Of a stretch of 64,000 bases of DNA, positions 38,971 to 46,486 are shown piece after piece (the stretch's first letter is position 1; each line of letters begins with the position of its first letter). Under the pieces are notes generated by a model, which ran no database searches, had not been told where the DNA came from, and was given only the letters and a program-made list of their open reading frames with translations. The position numbers were made by a program, and so were the translations under genes. Location: positions 62,001 to 126,000 of the forward strand of contig NZ_LWBP01000199.1 in assembly GCF_002078015.1 (NCBI RefSeq), given 5' to 3'. This DNA is from Niastella populi. Lineage in GTDB: Bacteria; Bacteroidota; Bacteroidia; Chitinophagales; Chitinophagaceae.

Positions 38971-39210
38971 ATAAAATTTTAAGGAAAAATCTTTTCCCTT
39001 CGGGAAAACATAAAGGCCTTAAGGAATGCATGAAATCTTTCAGGCAATAGCAAAAGCCTACCGGAAAATCGAAAAGATTCGAGGAAATCGCAAAATCCTT
39101 CGGGAAAAGCTATTTCCTTTCGGGTATTCTCAACATCCTTCAGGAAATCCGGAAAGTATTCAGGTTACGCCTTTTCCTTTCGGGAATTTGCAATTCCCAT
39201 CGGAAAATGC
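38971..39210. repeat. Twelve-unit tandem array with exact 20-bp period
   Basis: Units start every 20 bases from 38971 to 39191. The best-preserved unit reads CAAAATCCTTCGGGAAAAGC. A core TTYNGG sits at the same offset in almost every unit and is often flanked by TCC and GGAAA, making a short dyad. Units diverge by several bases each, so the array is old. Twenty is not a multiple of three, so it is not a peptide repeat. It lies in the 977-bp gap before the ECF41-type sigma gene. The rest of that gap shows no gene. Confidence 0.85.
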
Positions 39211-39607
39211 TGCGCAAAATGCAATTGAGGTAGATAAACAGTCAAATTATGGCATAACATCAAGAACCAGCACCAATAATAAAGCGACAACAGGCCCGCT
39301 TTACTGATCTAAGGGCGCAAAAATGCAAACAATGGATTATGATAATTAAAACACCCCGATAAATAGCCTGCATATCCGTATAAATAACTTAACTGCCCTG
39401 TATTTCATTCAACCGTTCAATAAAAATGAATAACCATAGGCTTTATGCTTACAAACATTTCCGCAAAAAGGTCAAACACCAGCCGTAAGTTGTTAAACCC
39501 TGCACCAGATTTATAAAAAGCTGGCTGATTTTTACTATATACAGGATAACACGCTCATACTAACAACAATAACCGGTCATCCGGTTCACAAAAACTTCAT
39601 TCCATCT

Positions 39608-39615
39608 TACATTTG
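39608..39615 (+). promoter_or_regulatory. -7 promoter element (TACATTTG) abutting the sigma start
   Basis: Exact TAnnTTTG, identical to the box at 1606, but it ends only three bases before ATG 39619, so the transcript could begin at or just inside the start codon. Confidence 0.5.
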
Positions 39616-39618
39616 CGT

Positions 39619-40449
39619 ATGAATTCCCTGCGGCAGTTACTTACTTCGTATGCATATAATATTCTCGGCTCCTATGAGGAAGCCCGGGATGTGGTTCAGG
39701 ATGTAATGCTTGAAATGGTGAACCGTTCCGGCGGCGAAATTGAAAATGAAAAAGCCTACCTCACCCGCTCGGTGATCAACCGCGCTATCAATGCCCGTAA
39801 CAGGCTGCAGAAAATGCAAAGCGGTTATCCCGGCAGCTGGCTGCCCGAACCGGTAGCTACAGAAACCGCCGACGCTGATCTGAACCAAAAGGATATTCTC
39901 TCCTACTCTCTGATGGTATTGCTTGAAAAGCTCGATGCCAGACAACGCGCCGTTTTTATTCTCAAAGAAGCCTTCTCTTACGAACATGAGGAGATTGCCG
40001 AAGTGCTGGATATAAGCGTAGAAAATTCAAGAAAGATCCTCAGCCGGGCCCGCACAGCACTACAGAACGAAGAAATTAAGCAGACAGCTCAAACGCCGGC
40101 CAGTTACCTCGATAAATACATCGAAACCATCCGCAGCCGCGATGTTAAAAAACTGGAACAACTGCTGAGCAATGATATTGTAGTGGTTTCCGACGGCGGC
40201 GGCAAGGTAAGGGCAGCGCTCAACCCGCTCGTGGGCATCGAAAGTGCGTCCCTGTTCCTGTCGGGCGTTTTCCATAAATTCTACAATGGTACTGAACCGG
40301 TAAGAGGCTGGGTGAACCACCACCCTGCCCTGTTCTATTATCACAACGAGCAACTGGTGACCTGTATGATCTTCGAATGGCGGGATGGGCTTTTACACCG
40401 GGTTTACATAATGCGCAACCCTGATAAGCTGGTTTCATTCAGGAAATAA
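39619..40449 (+). CDS. ECF41-type RNA polymerase sigma factor with SnoaL-like C-terminal domain
   Basis: A 276-residue sigma factor. Region 2 is at residues 1-65 (SYAYNILGSYEEARDVVQDV) and region 4 at about 105-155 (LDARQRAVFILKEAFSYEHE, EIAEVLDISVENSRKILSRA). A fused SnoaL/NTF2-like domain follows at 165-276, with the VVSDGGGKV and MRNPDKL signatures of the ECF41 group. In that group the C-terminal domain, not a separate anti-sigma factor, tunes activity. The neighbouring gene at 40639 is a carboxymuconolactone-decarboxylase-like protein, the established ECF41 partner and target. ATG 39619 lies right after a TAnnTTTG box; a TTG two codons earlier is inside that box. Confidence 0.92.
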   Translation: MNSLRQLLTSYAYNILGSYEEARDVVQDVMLEMVNRSGGEIENEKAYLTRSVINRAINARNRLQKMQSGYPGSWLPEPVATETADADLNQKDILSYSLMVLLEKLDARQRAVFILKEAFSYEHEEIAEVLDISVENSRKILSRARTALQNEEIKQTAQTPASYLDKYIETIRSRDVKKLEQLLSNDIVVVSDGGGKVRAALNPLVGIESASLFLSGVFHKFYNGTEPVRGWVNHHPALFYYHNEQLVTCMIFEWRDGLLHRVYIMRNPDKLVSFRK

Positions 40450-40480
40450 CGTTGTTTTTCATTGCTGATTTATAGATGTA

Positions 40481-40549
40481 GAGATTTTGGGATTTCATCA
40501 GGGTTCTGCCTTCCGGCAAATCTCAAAATCCCTAAATCTCTAAATCCTG
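40481..40549. repeat. Inverted octad arrays (GAGATTTT / AAATCYCT)
   Basis: Two octads (GAGATTTT, GGGATTTC) at 40481-40496 face four octads (AAATCTCA, AAATCCCT, AAATCTCT, AAATCCTG) at 40518-40549, between the sigma gene and its partner. Confidence 0.65.
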
Positions 40550-40638
40550 GGAGCTACTTCTTTAAAAAATAGAAGAAATCGAAAAAACTGTCACGCGAAA
40601 TACGCTCCGGTTGTCATTACGCCACAAAACCAATTAGT

Positions 40639-41103
40639 ATGGAAAGAATCACATTCAAAGAAGCAGCCGGCGTTTACAATGCGTTGAAGCAGGGACAAAA
40701 TTATGTTGACCAGTGTGGACTGGATTATAAATTACTTGAGTTGATCTACATGCGGGTATCACAGATCAACAGTTGCGCTTATTGTTTGGATATGCACTTT
40801 AAAAAGGCCATTCATGCCGGGGAAACACCGATTCGGCTGCTTTCGGTTGCTGCCTGGCGTGAAACCGATTATTATACGCCCCGGGAATGCGCGGCACTTG
40901 CTTTTGCAGAAACGCTTACCCGTATGAAGGCGGAAGAACCCAGCGATCATTTACACGATGAATTGAATAAACACTTTTCCAAAGATGAAGTTGCGAATAT
41001 AACCATGGCCGTTGTACAGATCAATTCCTGGAACCGGCTGGTGCGCTCGTTCGGAACAGTTCCCGGGCATTTCAGGGTTCAGGAGAAGACGGCTAACGTT
41101 TAA
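40639..41103 (+). CDS. Carboxymuconolactone decarboxylase / AhpD-like protein
   Basis: A 154-residue helical protein of the CMD/AhpD superfamily. The redox motif is CAYCLDMHF (CxxC with the following His, about residues 46-54). The fold motif ERITFKEAAGVYNALKQGQN opens the protein and VNITMAVVQINSWNR-type residues close it. Relatives act as peroxidatic thiol enzymes or ring-opening decarboxylases, and the substrate is unknown. It follows the ECF41-type sigma gene, the usual arrangement in which the sigma factor drives this gene. It is the last chromosomal-type gene before the accessory region. Confidence 0.92.
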   Translation: MERITFKEAAGVYNALKQGQNYVDQCGLDYKLLELIYMRVSQINSCAYCLDMHFKKAIHAGETPIRLLSVAAWRETDYYTPRECAALAFAETLTRMKAEEPSDHLHDELNKHFSKDEVANITMAVVQINSWNRLVRSFGTVPGHFRVQEKTANV

Positions 41104-41157
41104 AGTAATATATTTGGGAGGCGCTTAAAAATATAAGATAATCAGATAGTGGTGGCC

Positions 41158-41184
41158 GGTTCGAATCTTGTTCACCCGACTAAA
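41158..41184. other. tRNA-3'-end-like attachment site (candidate att) overlapping the recombinase stop
   Basis: GGTTCGAATCTTGTTC followed by ACCCGACTAAA resembles the T-arm and acceptor end of a tRNA; CCCGAC is typical of tRNA-Pro. No tRNA body lies upstream. The last codons of the serine recombinase gene are read from this sequence on the other strand. CCCGACTAAA recurs in direct orientation at 54028, 55921, 58604 and 61107. Such 3'-end fragments usually mark integration of mobile elements. Confidence 0.6.
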
Positions 41185-42785
41185 TTGGACAAGGCAGCAG
41201 AAATGCTGCCTTGTTTGTTTTTATCATCGTCTGTAATGCTGTTCAGTTGCGGGATTCGCTTAAATACTTCGTTTACATTTTCAGTTAGAAACGTGCCATT
41301 TTTGTGAAAATAGCTTATTCCTTCAGGGAACACCATTTTTTGTAGCTTTTCCTTTGCCGCTACTTCGCTGGAATGCCATAGCAGCGGGATTTTCAGCGAA
41401 ATATTGATGGCGCACTCGAAAGCTTCTTTTAAGTTAGAACTCTCGATGTTGCTACCGGCCAGGTTGTCCAGGATCTGCTTTTTCTCTTTGGCGAGCTTTA
41501 TCATTAGTCTGTCATAGGTTTCAGCAGGTACCCTTTTATCAACGTAATAGTTTTCTTCCAGTTCCTCAATCTTTGCATCTACTATAGCCAGATTGCTGTA
41601 CAGGGTATCCCTTAACTTAAAGGAAGCCTCGTAATGCCGGTCAAAAGCATAGTTCATGTGGTATAGCAGCGGCGTTACCAAATGCGATTTAATACTATAA
41701 CCAGCTAGGTAATCGAGAAAATGGTTATTGACCACTCTTGTGCTTTTATTGCAGTTACAGCCTTCAGTACGGCATTTGTAATAATGATACCGGCCTATCT
41801 CTTTGGTTGCTTTGATTGTTTTGGTAACGGCATAGCCGGTGTAGCCAATTCCACAATTGCCACATTTCATGAAAAGTTTTAACGGGTATGCTGAATTCTC
41901 CTTTTTATGCGATACACCATACTTACCTCCCGCCGCTGCCCGGATATCGTGAATACGCAGGAATAGTTCCTGGGATATGAGTTTCTCGTGGTCACCTACC
42001 ACCAGTTTTCCATTCAGGGTTTTATGGGCAATGATTCCGCAATAAAATGGGTTAGAAAGGATCATGCTTAGTTTCTGCTTATAGATCTTAACACCCATTG
42101 CCTGTAACCGGGATAGGATTTCATCATTTTTCATTCCCTGAGCTTTCCACTCAAATGCCTTGCGCAGTTTTTTGCCTATTTCATTGACAACAATCTGGCG
42201 TTTTTTATCTTCCTTTATAATTGAATAGCCCATTGGTGGTTGCAAGCACCAGATACCTCTTTCCAGCTTTTCTTTTGTACCGGCAATGGCCCTCTGCCGA
42301 CGTAACTGGTTATCATATTCACTGAACAAAAATTGCATATTTTGCTGGAACACCCCGCCGGGGTTGCTAGTATCAATGGGCTGCGTAACCGCAATGATAG
42401 TAACGCCATATTTCTCGCGGAGTTCTTTGGATAGCCGCATAGCCCCATCCCCTGTACGACTGAACCTATCCAGCAGGTATACCAGAATATGGGTTACTTT
42501 TTCCTTATTCTTTTTGATGAACTCCAGCATTCGCTGAAACTCCTTGCGGCCATCAGTACTGGCGCTTTCATAAGTGCCACCATAGTAGCCCATGATGGCA
42601 AACTCGTTGCGGGCTGCAAACTCCTCAATGGAGCGTTTCTGCGTATCCAGGCTCAGGTTGGTTTCATATTGCTCTTTGGAGGATACACGGGTGTATACCA
42701 CGCAAAACTTGCCGGTTGACGTTTTCTTATAGTGTACAACTGGTCTTTTTGACCATTGCTGAAACAAATCAAGTTGCTGATTCAT
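41172..42785 (-). CDS. Large serine recombinase (site-specific integrase)
   Basis: A 537-residue large serine recombinase. The catalytic resolvase domain covers about residues 27-180, with the nucleophile in YTRVSSKEQ (Ser 35) and the partner arginines in LLDRFSRTGDGAMRL. A Recombinase domain follows at about 195-300 (RGIWCLQPPMGYSI). A zinc ribbon lies at about 305-345 (KCGNCGIGYTGYA, then YYKCRTEGCNCN) and a coiled-coil tail at 390-440. Enzymes of this kind integrate and excise elements at short att sites. Its C-terminal codons overlap a tRNA-like att sequence, as expected at the end of an integrated element. Its start overlaps the stop of the next gene upstream by four bases. Confidence 0.95.
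   Translation of the reverse strand: MNQQLDLFQQWSKRPVVHYKKTSTGKFCVVYTRVSSKEQYETNLSLDTQKRSIEEFAARNEFAIMGYYGGTYESASTDGRKEFQRMLEFIKKNKEKVTHILVYLLDRFSRTGDGAMRLSKELREKYGVTIIAVTQPIDTSNPGGVFQQNMQFLFSEYDNQLRRQRAIAGTKEKLERGIWCLQPPMGYSIIKEDKKRQIVVNEIGKKLRKAFEWKAQGMKNDEILSRLQAMGVKIYKQKLSMILSNPFYCGIIAHKTLNGKLVVGDHEKLISQELFLRIHDIRAAAGGKYGVSHKKENSAYPLKLFMKCGNCGIGYTGYAVTKTIKATKEIGRYHYYKCRTEGCNCNKSTRVVNNHFLDYLAGYSIKSHLVTPLLYHMNYAFDRHYEASFKLRDTLYSNLAIVDAKIEELEENYYVDKRVPAETYDRLMIKLAKEKKQILDNLAGSNIESSNLKEAFECAINISLKIPLLWHSSEVAAKEKLQKMVFPEGISYFHKNGTFLTENVNEVFKRIPQLNSITDDDKNKQGSISAALSNLVG
41189..41214. terminator. Hairpin just inside the recombinase 3' end
   Basis: Perfect 11-base arms ACAAGGCAGCA and TGCTGCCTTGT around a GAAA loop, followed by a T-rich stretch on the plus strand. 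It is placed like the terminator of a tRNA gene, although here it lies within coding sequence. Confidence 0.6.
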
Positions 42786-43054
42786 GACGCTTTCTTTTTA
42801 ATAGGATTTAGGTATGATATGTTCTTAGTGTCTGGTAAAGGGACCACTTTGGCTTTTGAAACGCATTCGAACAGAATAAGAACATACTGGTGAATGGTCT
42901 GCACTACCTGTTCAGCTTCTTCATCACTGTAATGTTCGCATCCAGGAAAGGTGCGTAGCTTTTCAATGGTTAATGCTTCCTTTTTTGGATTGATGGCCTG
43001 GGCAAAGGCTGAACCATCCCCCTGGTTTTTCAGGGATTTGATTTTGGCTTTCAT
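42782..43054 (-). CDS. Small protein coupled to the recombinase
   Basis: A 90-residue basic protein (MKAKIKSLKNQGDG, FPGCEHYSDEEAEQVVQTI). The ATGA overlap with the recombinase start means the two are translationally coupled. A helical segment at about 45-70 is predicted; no known domain. Small proteins in this position may be directionality factors or accessory DNA-binding proteins, but nothing in the sequence proves it. Confidence 0.7.
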   Translation of the reverse strand: MKAKIKSLKNQGDGSAFAQAINPKKEALTIEKLRTFPGCEHYSDEEAEQVVQTIHQYVLILFECVSKAKVVPLPDTKNISYLNPIKKKAS

Positions 43055-43143
43055 AGTACAAGGATTTTTAAGATTATGTATCTCTTTATAAATGGAAAAA
43101 TCGTGAGGTTATCCCACGATTTCATTTAACTGACGGCAATGAT

Positions 43144-43398
43144 CTAATCTTCCTCGTCGTCATCATCATCCTCCTCTTCTTCTTCCGTTTCTTGGTAATC
43201 GGAAATCATGTCTTCTATGTGATGAATAACATCACGCTGTTCCCGTTCAAACTGTACTTCTATTAACACTTCATCAGTTTTAGTATTCGCACCAATGATA
43301 TCGTTAATAATCTCGTTTTCTAACAATACCTCTGCCACTTCTGTGATAATAGCAGCAGGAATACTCAACTCTTTTTTAGTTATTAATTTGCTTGACAT
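43144..43398 (-). CDS. Small protein with acidic tail
   Basis: An 84-residue protein starting at ATG 43398 (MSSKLITKKELSI). The frame opens at 43434, but that lies in the -7 box. The body is alpha/beta (AAIITEVAEVLLENEIIND, TDEVLIEVQFEREQ). The last 17 or so residues are almost all Glu and Asp. Acidic tails often mimic DNA or bind basic proteins. It is co-directional with the recombinase unit 89 bp downstream, with its own promoter and a phased 10-bp array upstream. No family was recognised. Confidence 0.7.
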   Translation of the reverse strand: MSSKLITKKELSIPAAIITEVAEVLLENEIINDIIGANTKTDEVLIEVQFEREQRDVIHHIEDMISDYQETEEEEEDDDDDEED

Positions 43399-43433
43399 AC
43401 TTTTTAGTTTTTTTGAAAGGATTAGTTGTAACA

Positions 43434-43441
43434 CAAAAGTA
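43434..43441 (-). promoter_or_regulatory. -7 promoter element (TACTTTTG), with TTTG at 43466-43469
   Basis: Exact TAnnTTTG on the minus strand, 35 bases before ATG 43398. A TTTG lies 24 bases further upstream at 43466-43469, at the long end of -33 spacing. The 10-bp array starts right behind it. Confidence 0.55.
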
Positions 43442-43470
43442 TGCTAGGGCTATAGGGTACCTTTGCAAAC

Positions 43471-43550
43471 GTGCTCGAATGCATACGATTACATCTAAAT
43501 TTCTTCGATTTGGTACAATTTGGCTCGATTTTCCTCAATTTGACTCATCC
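43471..43550. repeat. Eight-unit array with exact 10-bp period (phased ATT tracts)
   Basis: Units GTGCTCGAAT, GCATACGATT, ACATCTAAAT, TTCTTCGATT, TGGTACAATT, TGGCTCGATT, TTCCTCAATT and TGACTCATCC follow each other without gaps. AAT/ATT ends fall every 10 bases, one helical turn, as in intrinsically bent DNA. It sits immediately upstream of the -33/-7 promoter of the acidic-tail gene. Confidence 0.75.
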
Positions 43551-43728
43551 CTAATGTTGATTGGGCACCCAGGTTGACTACCATTTAAATACTATTTGAA
43601 TTCGAATTGATTTTAATTAACAGGAGCTGAAAACAATTGAAAATAATAAGTGGCTTGGGTCAATATTATCTGAAAGGTGGTTCTGTCAAATTGTATAAGA
43701 ATCGAAGATTGATGATCGAATAAGATGA

Positions 43729-43779
43729 ATCAGGCTCTGCCTGATGTAAATCTGTATTAATGTATAAATACAGATTTAC
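43729..43779. terminator. Two hairpins downstream of the response-regulator gene
   Basis: ATCAGGC-TCT-GCCTGAT at 43729-43745, and 13-base arms GTAAATCTGTATT (43746-43758) and AATACAGATTTAC (43767-43779). The second lies 14 bases beyond the stop of the minus-strand response-regulator gene and is its likely terminator, although no U-run follows. The rest of the 43552-43728 gap shows nothing. Confidence 0.5.
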
Positions 43780-43793
43780 CAACTCCGCTGCAT

Positions 43794-44195
43794 TTACTGG
43801 AGGGCCATTCTAATGCCGACTATTTGGCTGCTTAATAGCGCCAGTGCCTCTTTCAATTCCTGGTATGGGCCGCTTTTGGAAACGATTGCGTCTGCGCCTT
43901 CAGGTTCCCCTGCATGTGGATTTGTAAAATCCATGGAGTAAGCAATGATTTTAATACCGGGCCATTTTCCCTTTACCGCTTTTATAGTTTCATAACCATC
44001 CATTTCGGGCATGCGCATATCTAAAATGCAGATGTCTGGTATTATCCCCTTTACCAGTAAGTCCAGAAAGTCCTTACCGTTTGTAGCCGGTGGAATTACC
44101 GTGTATCCCCACAGGTTCAATAATTCCTGAAGGCTTTTACGGATGAGATCATGATCATCTACGATGGCTACTTTTATTTGACTGTTAACATTCAT
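43794..44195 (-). CDS. Single-domain response regulator (CheY-like receiver)
   Basis: A 133-residue receiver domain with no output domain. The acidic pocket is VAIVDDHDL (Asp 13/14), the phospho-acceptor is Asp 59 in CILDMRMPEMDG, and the conserved Lys is in IVSKSGP (about 107). It must signal through a partner protein; no histidine kinase is in the window. It is co-directional with the frameshifted gene 74 bp upstream and may belong to the element's control unit. Confidence 0.9.
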   Translation of the reverse strand: MNVNSQIKVAIVDDHDLIRKSLQELLNLWGYTVIPPATNGKDFLDLLVKGIIPDICILDMRMPEMDGYETIKAVKGKWPGIKIIAYSMDFTNPHAGEPEGADAIVSKSGPYQELKEALALLSSQIVGIRMALQ

Positions 44196-44269
44196 AAATA
44201 GGAATTTAGGTTGATGAAGATTTAATTTGCGAACTCAGTATGTTTGTTCGGCTGAATATGGAAACTGCA

Positions 44270-44888
44270 TTAGTGAGTGATCTTCACCCTGATCTTGGGG
44301 ATGCCACCTATGTGGTTGTTTTCCCTGACATCGATCAGGTGGGCCGCTTCTACCAGTTTGCAAAGATGAAAATAAAGCGATAGCATATCTTTTTTCATAC
44401 CTGCTTCATATAAACTTGTTTCGACCAAAGCATATTCTAGCAGGTCTTGAAGTTCCTCTTTCCAGGCAGACAAAGCCAGGTATTTAAAGAAGCGCTTGAA
44501 AACTATATATGGATCGACATATTCTTTAAAAGAGAGAACTTTTGGGAAAAAGTCCCATTGGGTAGAATCAGCATGCCAACTGCAAAAGAGATTGTGGGTT
44601 AAATGAATTTTCGTTGTTAATAAGAAGTGGGGATGATTTATTTTCTTTATTTATCAGATAGGCAGCATTGATAATGGATTCTATCATTTTAAAGTAATAT
44701 AATAAAGCACCTGGGTTCTTTTTTGGCCAGATATGTTTTCCAAAAGCAGCTTTTAATACTGCCTTAATGCGCTTTCGGTAGTCTTTAAGAGCCGCTGCGG
44801 TGAAAAATTCAGCGAAAATCTGGTTGGGGTCAGTTATGGGTTCTTTAAACCATATGGAGGTTTCCAAATAGTCGTTGGCTGATTTCAT
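44270..44888 (-). pseudogene. Frameshifted gene of unknown helical family
   Basis: Two overlapping frames form one protein. The first, from ATG 44888 to a stop at 44568, ends in unnatural sequence after INKENK. The second frame continues from about 44640 with NHPHFLLTTKIHLTHNLFCS, then WDFFPKVLSFKEYVDPYIVF, and ends at 44270 with GGIPKIRVKITH. A one-base insertion in the A-rich stretch at about 44630-44650 explains it. The intact product would be about 205 residues and mostly helical. A start inside the second frame would need TTG 44473 and would leave a fragment. It could also be a sequencing error. It sits between an MNT/HEPN-like gene and a response regulator. Confidence 0.75.
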
Positions 44889-44901
44889 ATGAGTTAAAGT
44901 T

Positions 44902-45810
44902 TTAGATGGCAGCGTCGGTAGCCGTTAATGGGAATGTGGTGATTCTGTTATTTTGTAACGCCGTTATTTTTTTGTCATATAATTTCTTGGCTAACAGCAG
45001 CAATTCTTGCACTCTTTTCTTTAATAGGATGGCCGTTTCAGTTGGCACAGTGTAGTTTTCTTTATAACGGGAATCGGAGTAGGCTTTGTTGAGCTGGTTA
45101 AGTAGCGCAATTTCCTCTGCCGTAATACAGGGGAATACACTGGAAGGAACAAAAGAAAAGTTCTCAATTAGGGCGAGTAAACGGAAAAGGTTGTGCGTGG
45201 TAGACCGGTATCCGGTGTATACCCGTAAAAGGGCCATACAAGTATGTTGGGTTGCTTGGTGTAAATCAAATAGGGCTTTTTCATTCCAGTCGTTGTCCAG
45301 ACAAAAGCAGGCAGTTTTAAAGAATCGTTCCGCTGTTTGGTAACAGTTGTTCCAGGCCGTTTCTATTTTTCTTGTTGTTTCTTCATGCGATATTGCTGCC
45401 GGACGATATATTATATCGCCATTACCCGCATTATATACCAGTACGGCTTTATGATAAACAGTGGTCAAAAAGCGGCTGTTTTTGGCTATTAAGTCGTTTA
45501 CCGAGTCCAGAGATTGGACAATTGCAGTGACTTCACAATCCAGGGGTTCCGCCAAATGATTAATTTTTTGTAGCATTTCATGGTCGGGCTGCTTATTGTT
45601 ACCATTGGTAATGACCAGTAGATCAAAGGTGACCTTAATTGTTTCCTGGTGGGGGCTGTCTTCAGTAAAACAGCTCCAATCATTGTGAGGGGAGGCCCGG
45701 TAACCGTAACAAAGGATTTTTTCTGGTTGAATTGCCCCAGCAACTTTCTGTGTAAGCTCAGCTAAAAGAGTTATCAGGTGTGGAGGTAGGTTGTCAAATG
45801 TCGTTTGCAT
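44902..45810 (-). CDS. Nucleotidyltransferase/HEPN-like fusion protein
   Basis: A 302-residue protein. Residues 20-125 resemble a minimal nucleotidyltransferase (DLLVITNGN strand, then EVTAIVQSLDSVN), although the GSx9-SDxD catalytic motif is degenerate. Residues 145-285 resemble a HEPN domain, with the helix LFDLHQATQHTCMALLRVY, YRSTTHNLFRLLALIENF and YSDSRYKENYTVP. HEPN domains often act as RNases in toxin-antitoxin and defence systems, with MNT partners as antidotes by AMP transfer. The clear R-x4-6-H motif is weak here, so activity is uncertain. It is divergent from an XRE regulator with operator-like dyads between. Confidence 0.72.
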   Translation of the reverse strand: MQTTFDNLPPHLITLLAELTQKVAGAIQPEKILCYGYRASPHNDWSCFTEDSPHQETIKVTFDLLVITNGNNKQPDHEMLQKINHLAEPLDCEVTAIVQSLDSVNDLIAKNSRFLTTVYHKAVLVYNAGNGDIIYRPAAISHEETTRKIETAWNNCYQTAERFFKTACFCLDNDWNEKALFDLHQATQHTCMALLRVYTGYRSTTHNLFRLLALIENFSFVPSSVFPCITAEEIALLNQLNKAYSDSRYKENYTVPTETAILLKKRVQELLLLAKKLYDKKITALQNNRITTFPLTATDAAI

Positions 45811-45897
45811 GTAGGTTAAAAAGGTTTGGTATTAAAATAAAAGCATATGCCTTGTGGCGGGGTACGGCTTTTATCTCTAGTGAATAGCAAATTACAG

Positions 45898-45942
45898 GGT
45901 ACTTGTGCCGTACCGAACCAATTTAACTGGTGGAGTACCAGT
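45898..45942. promoter_or_regulatory. Two operator-like dyads between divergent genes
   Basis: GGTAC-TTGTGCC-GTACC (45898-45914) and ACTGGT-GGAGT-ACCAGT (45926-45942) have perfect arms, with centres 28 bp apart. They lie between the HEPN-like gene and the XRE regulator and are candidate binding sites for the latter. Confidence 0.5.
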
Positions 45943-45998
45943 ATTTTATTGTATTTTACAAGGGATATAACAGTGCCAAACCAATACCATAAATTCCA

Positions 45999-46006
45999 TA
46001 TATTTG
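45999..46006 (+). promoter_or_regulatory. -7 promoter element (TATATTTG)
   Basis: Exact TAnnTTTG, 19 bases before ATG 46026 but only four before ATG 46011, which supports the second start for the regulator. Confidence 0.55.
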
Positions 46007-46025
46007 AACCATGATAACTACGCCT

Positions 46026-46436
46026 ATGCCAGATAAAGTACATCAAGGACGAGCTGTTAAGCGCATACGAGAAATATTACAGGTAAAACAGGAAACACTG
46101 GCTAGCGAGCTAGGTATTAGCCAGCAAAGTGTGTCCCTGCTAGAAACTAAGGAAACGATTGATCCAGAGACTCTGGAGCAGATAGCGAAAACGCTGAAGG
46201 TACCAGTGGACGCAATAAAAAACTATAACGAGGAAGCTGCGGTTAGTTTTGTGAGTTCATTTCATGACAATAGTGTTAGCCATGTTATCGGTAACTATGG
46301 AACTTATAATTTTAACCCCATAGATAAATGGGTAGAAGCGATTGATAAAAATGAAAGGCTTTACGAGGCATTATTAAAATCCGAGCGTGAAAAGATTGCG
46401 CTGTTGGAAAAAATGTTGAGCGAGAAAAAGAAGTAG
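46026..46436 (+). CDS. XRE-family HTH transcriptional regulator
   Basis: A 136-residue repressor-type protein. The HTH_3 domain covers residues 8-65 (RIREILQVKQETLASELGIS, QQSVSLLETKETIDPETLEQ). The C-terminal half holds a linker and a coiled coil (ERLYEALLKSEREKIALLEK) that probably drives oligomerisation. ATG 46026 is preferred because the -7 box ends 19 bases upstream of it; ATG 46011 is in frame. It is the only plus-strand gene between 41103 and 50804 and probably controls the divergent HEPN-like gene and itself through the dyads at 45898-45942. Confidence 0.9.
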   Translation: MPDKVHQGRAVKRIREILQVKQETLASELGISQQSVSLLETKETIDPETLEQIAKTLKVPVDAIKNYNEEAAVSFVSSFHDNSVSHVIGNYGTYNFNPIDKWVEAIDKNERLYEALLKSEREKIALLEKMLSEKKK

Positions 46437-46462
46437 TAAGGAGAATGCTTTTGATAATATTG

Positions 46463-46486
46463 AGCCACCTTGGTAGGTGGCTTTTT
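46463..46486 (+). terminator. Rho-independent terminator after the XRE gene
   Basis: AGCCACC (46463-46469) pairs with GGTGGCT (46476-46482), followed by a T run, 27 bases after the stop. Confidence 0.8.

Noticed and set aside
39026-39307. 93-codon plus-strand frame over the 20-bp array
   Set aside because: It is read across non-coding 20-base units, which shift the reading phase in each unit; the product is low-complexity and has no promoter or partner.
41105-41184. Intact tRNA gene upstream of the recombinase
   Set aside because: Only T-arm and acceptor-like sequence is present; no anticodon arm, D-arm or 5' acceptor strand can be found in the 75 bases upstream.
45816-46046. 76-codon minus-strand frame across the divergent promoter region
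   Set aside because: Covers the operator dyads and the regulator promoter; the product is not protein-like.
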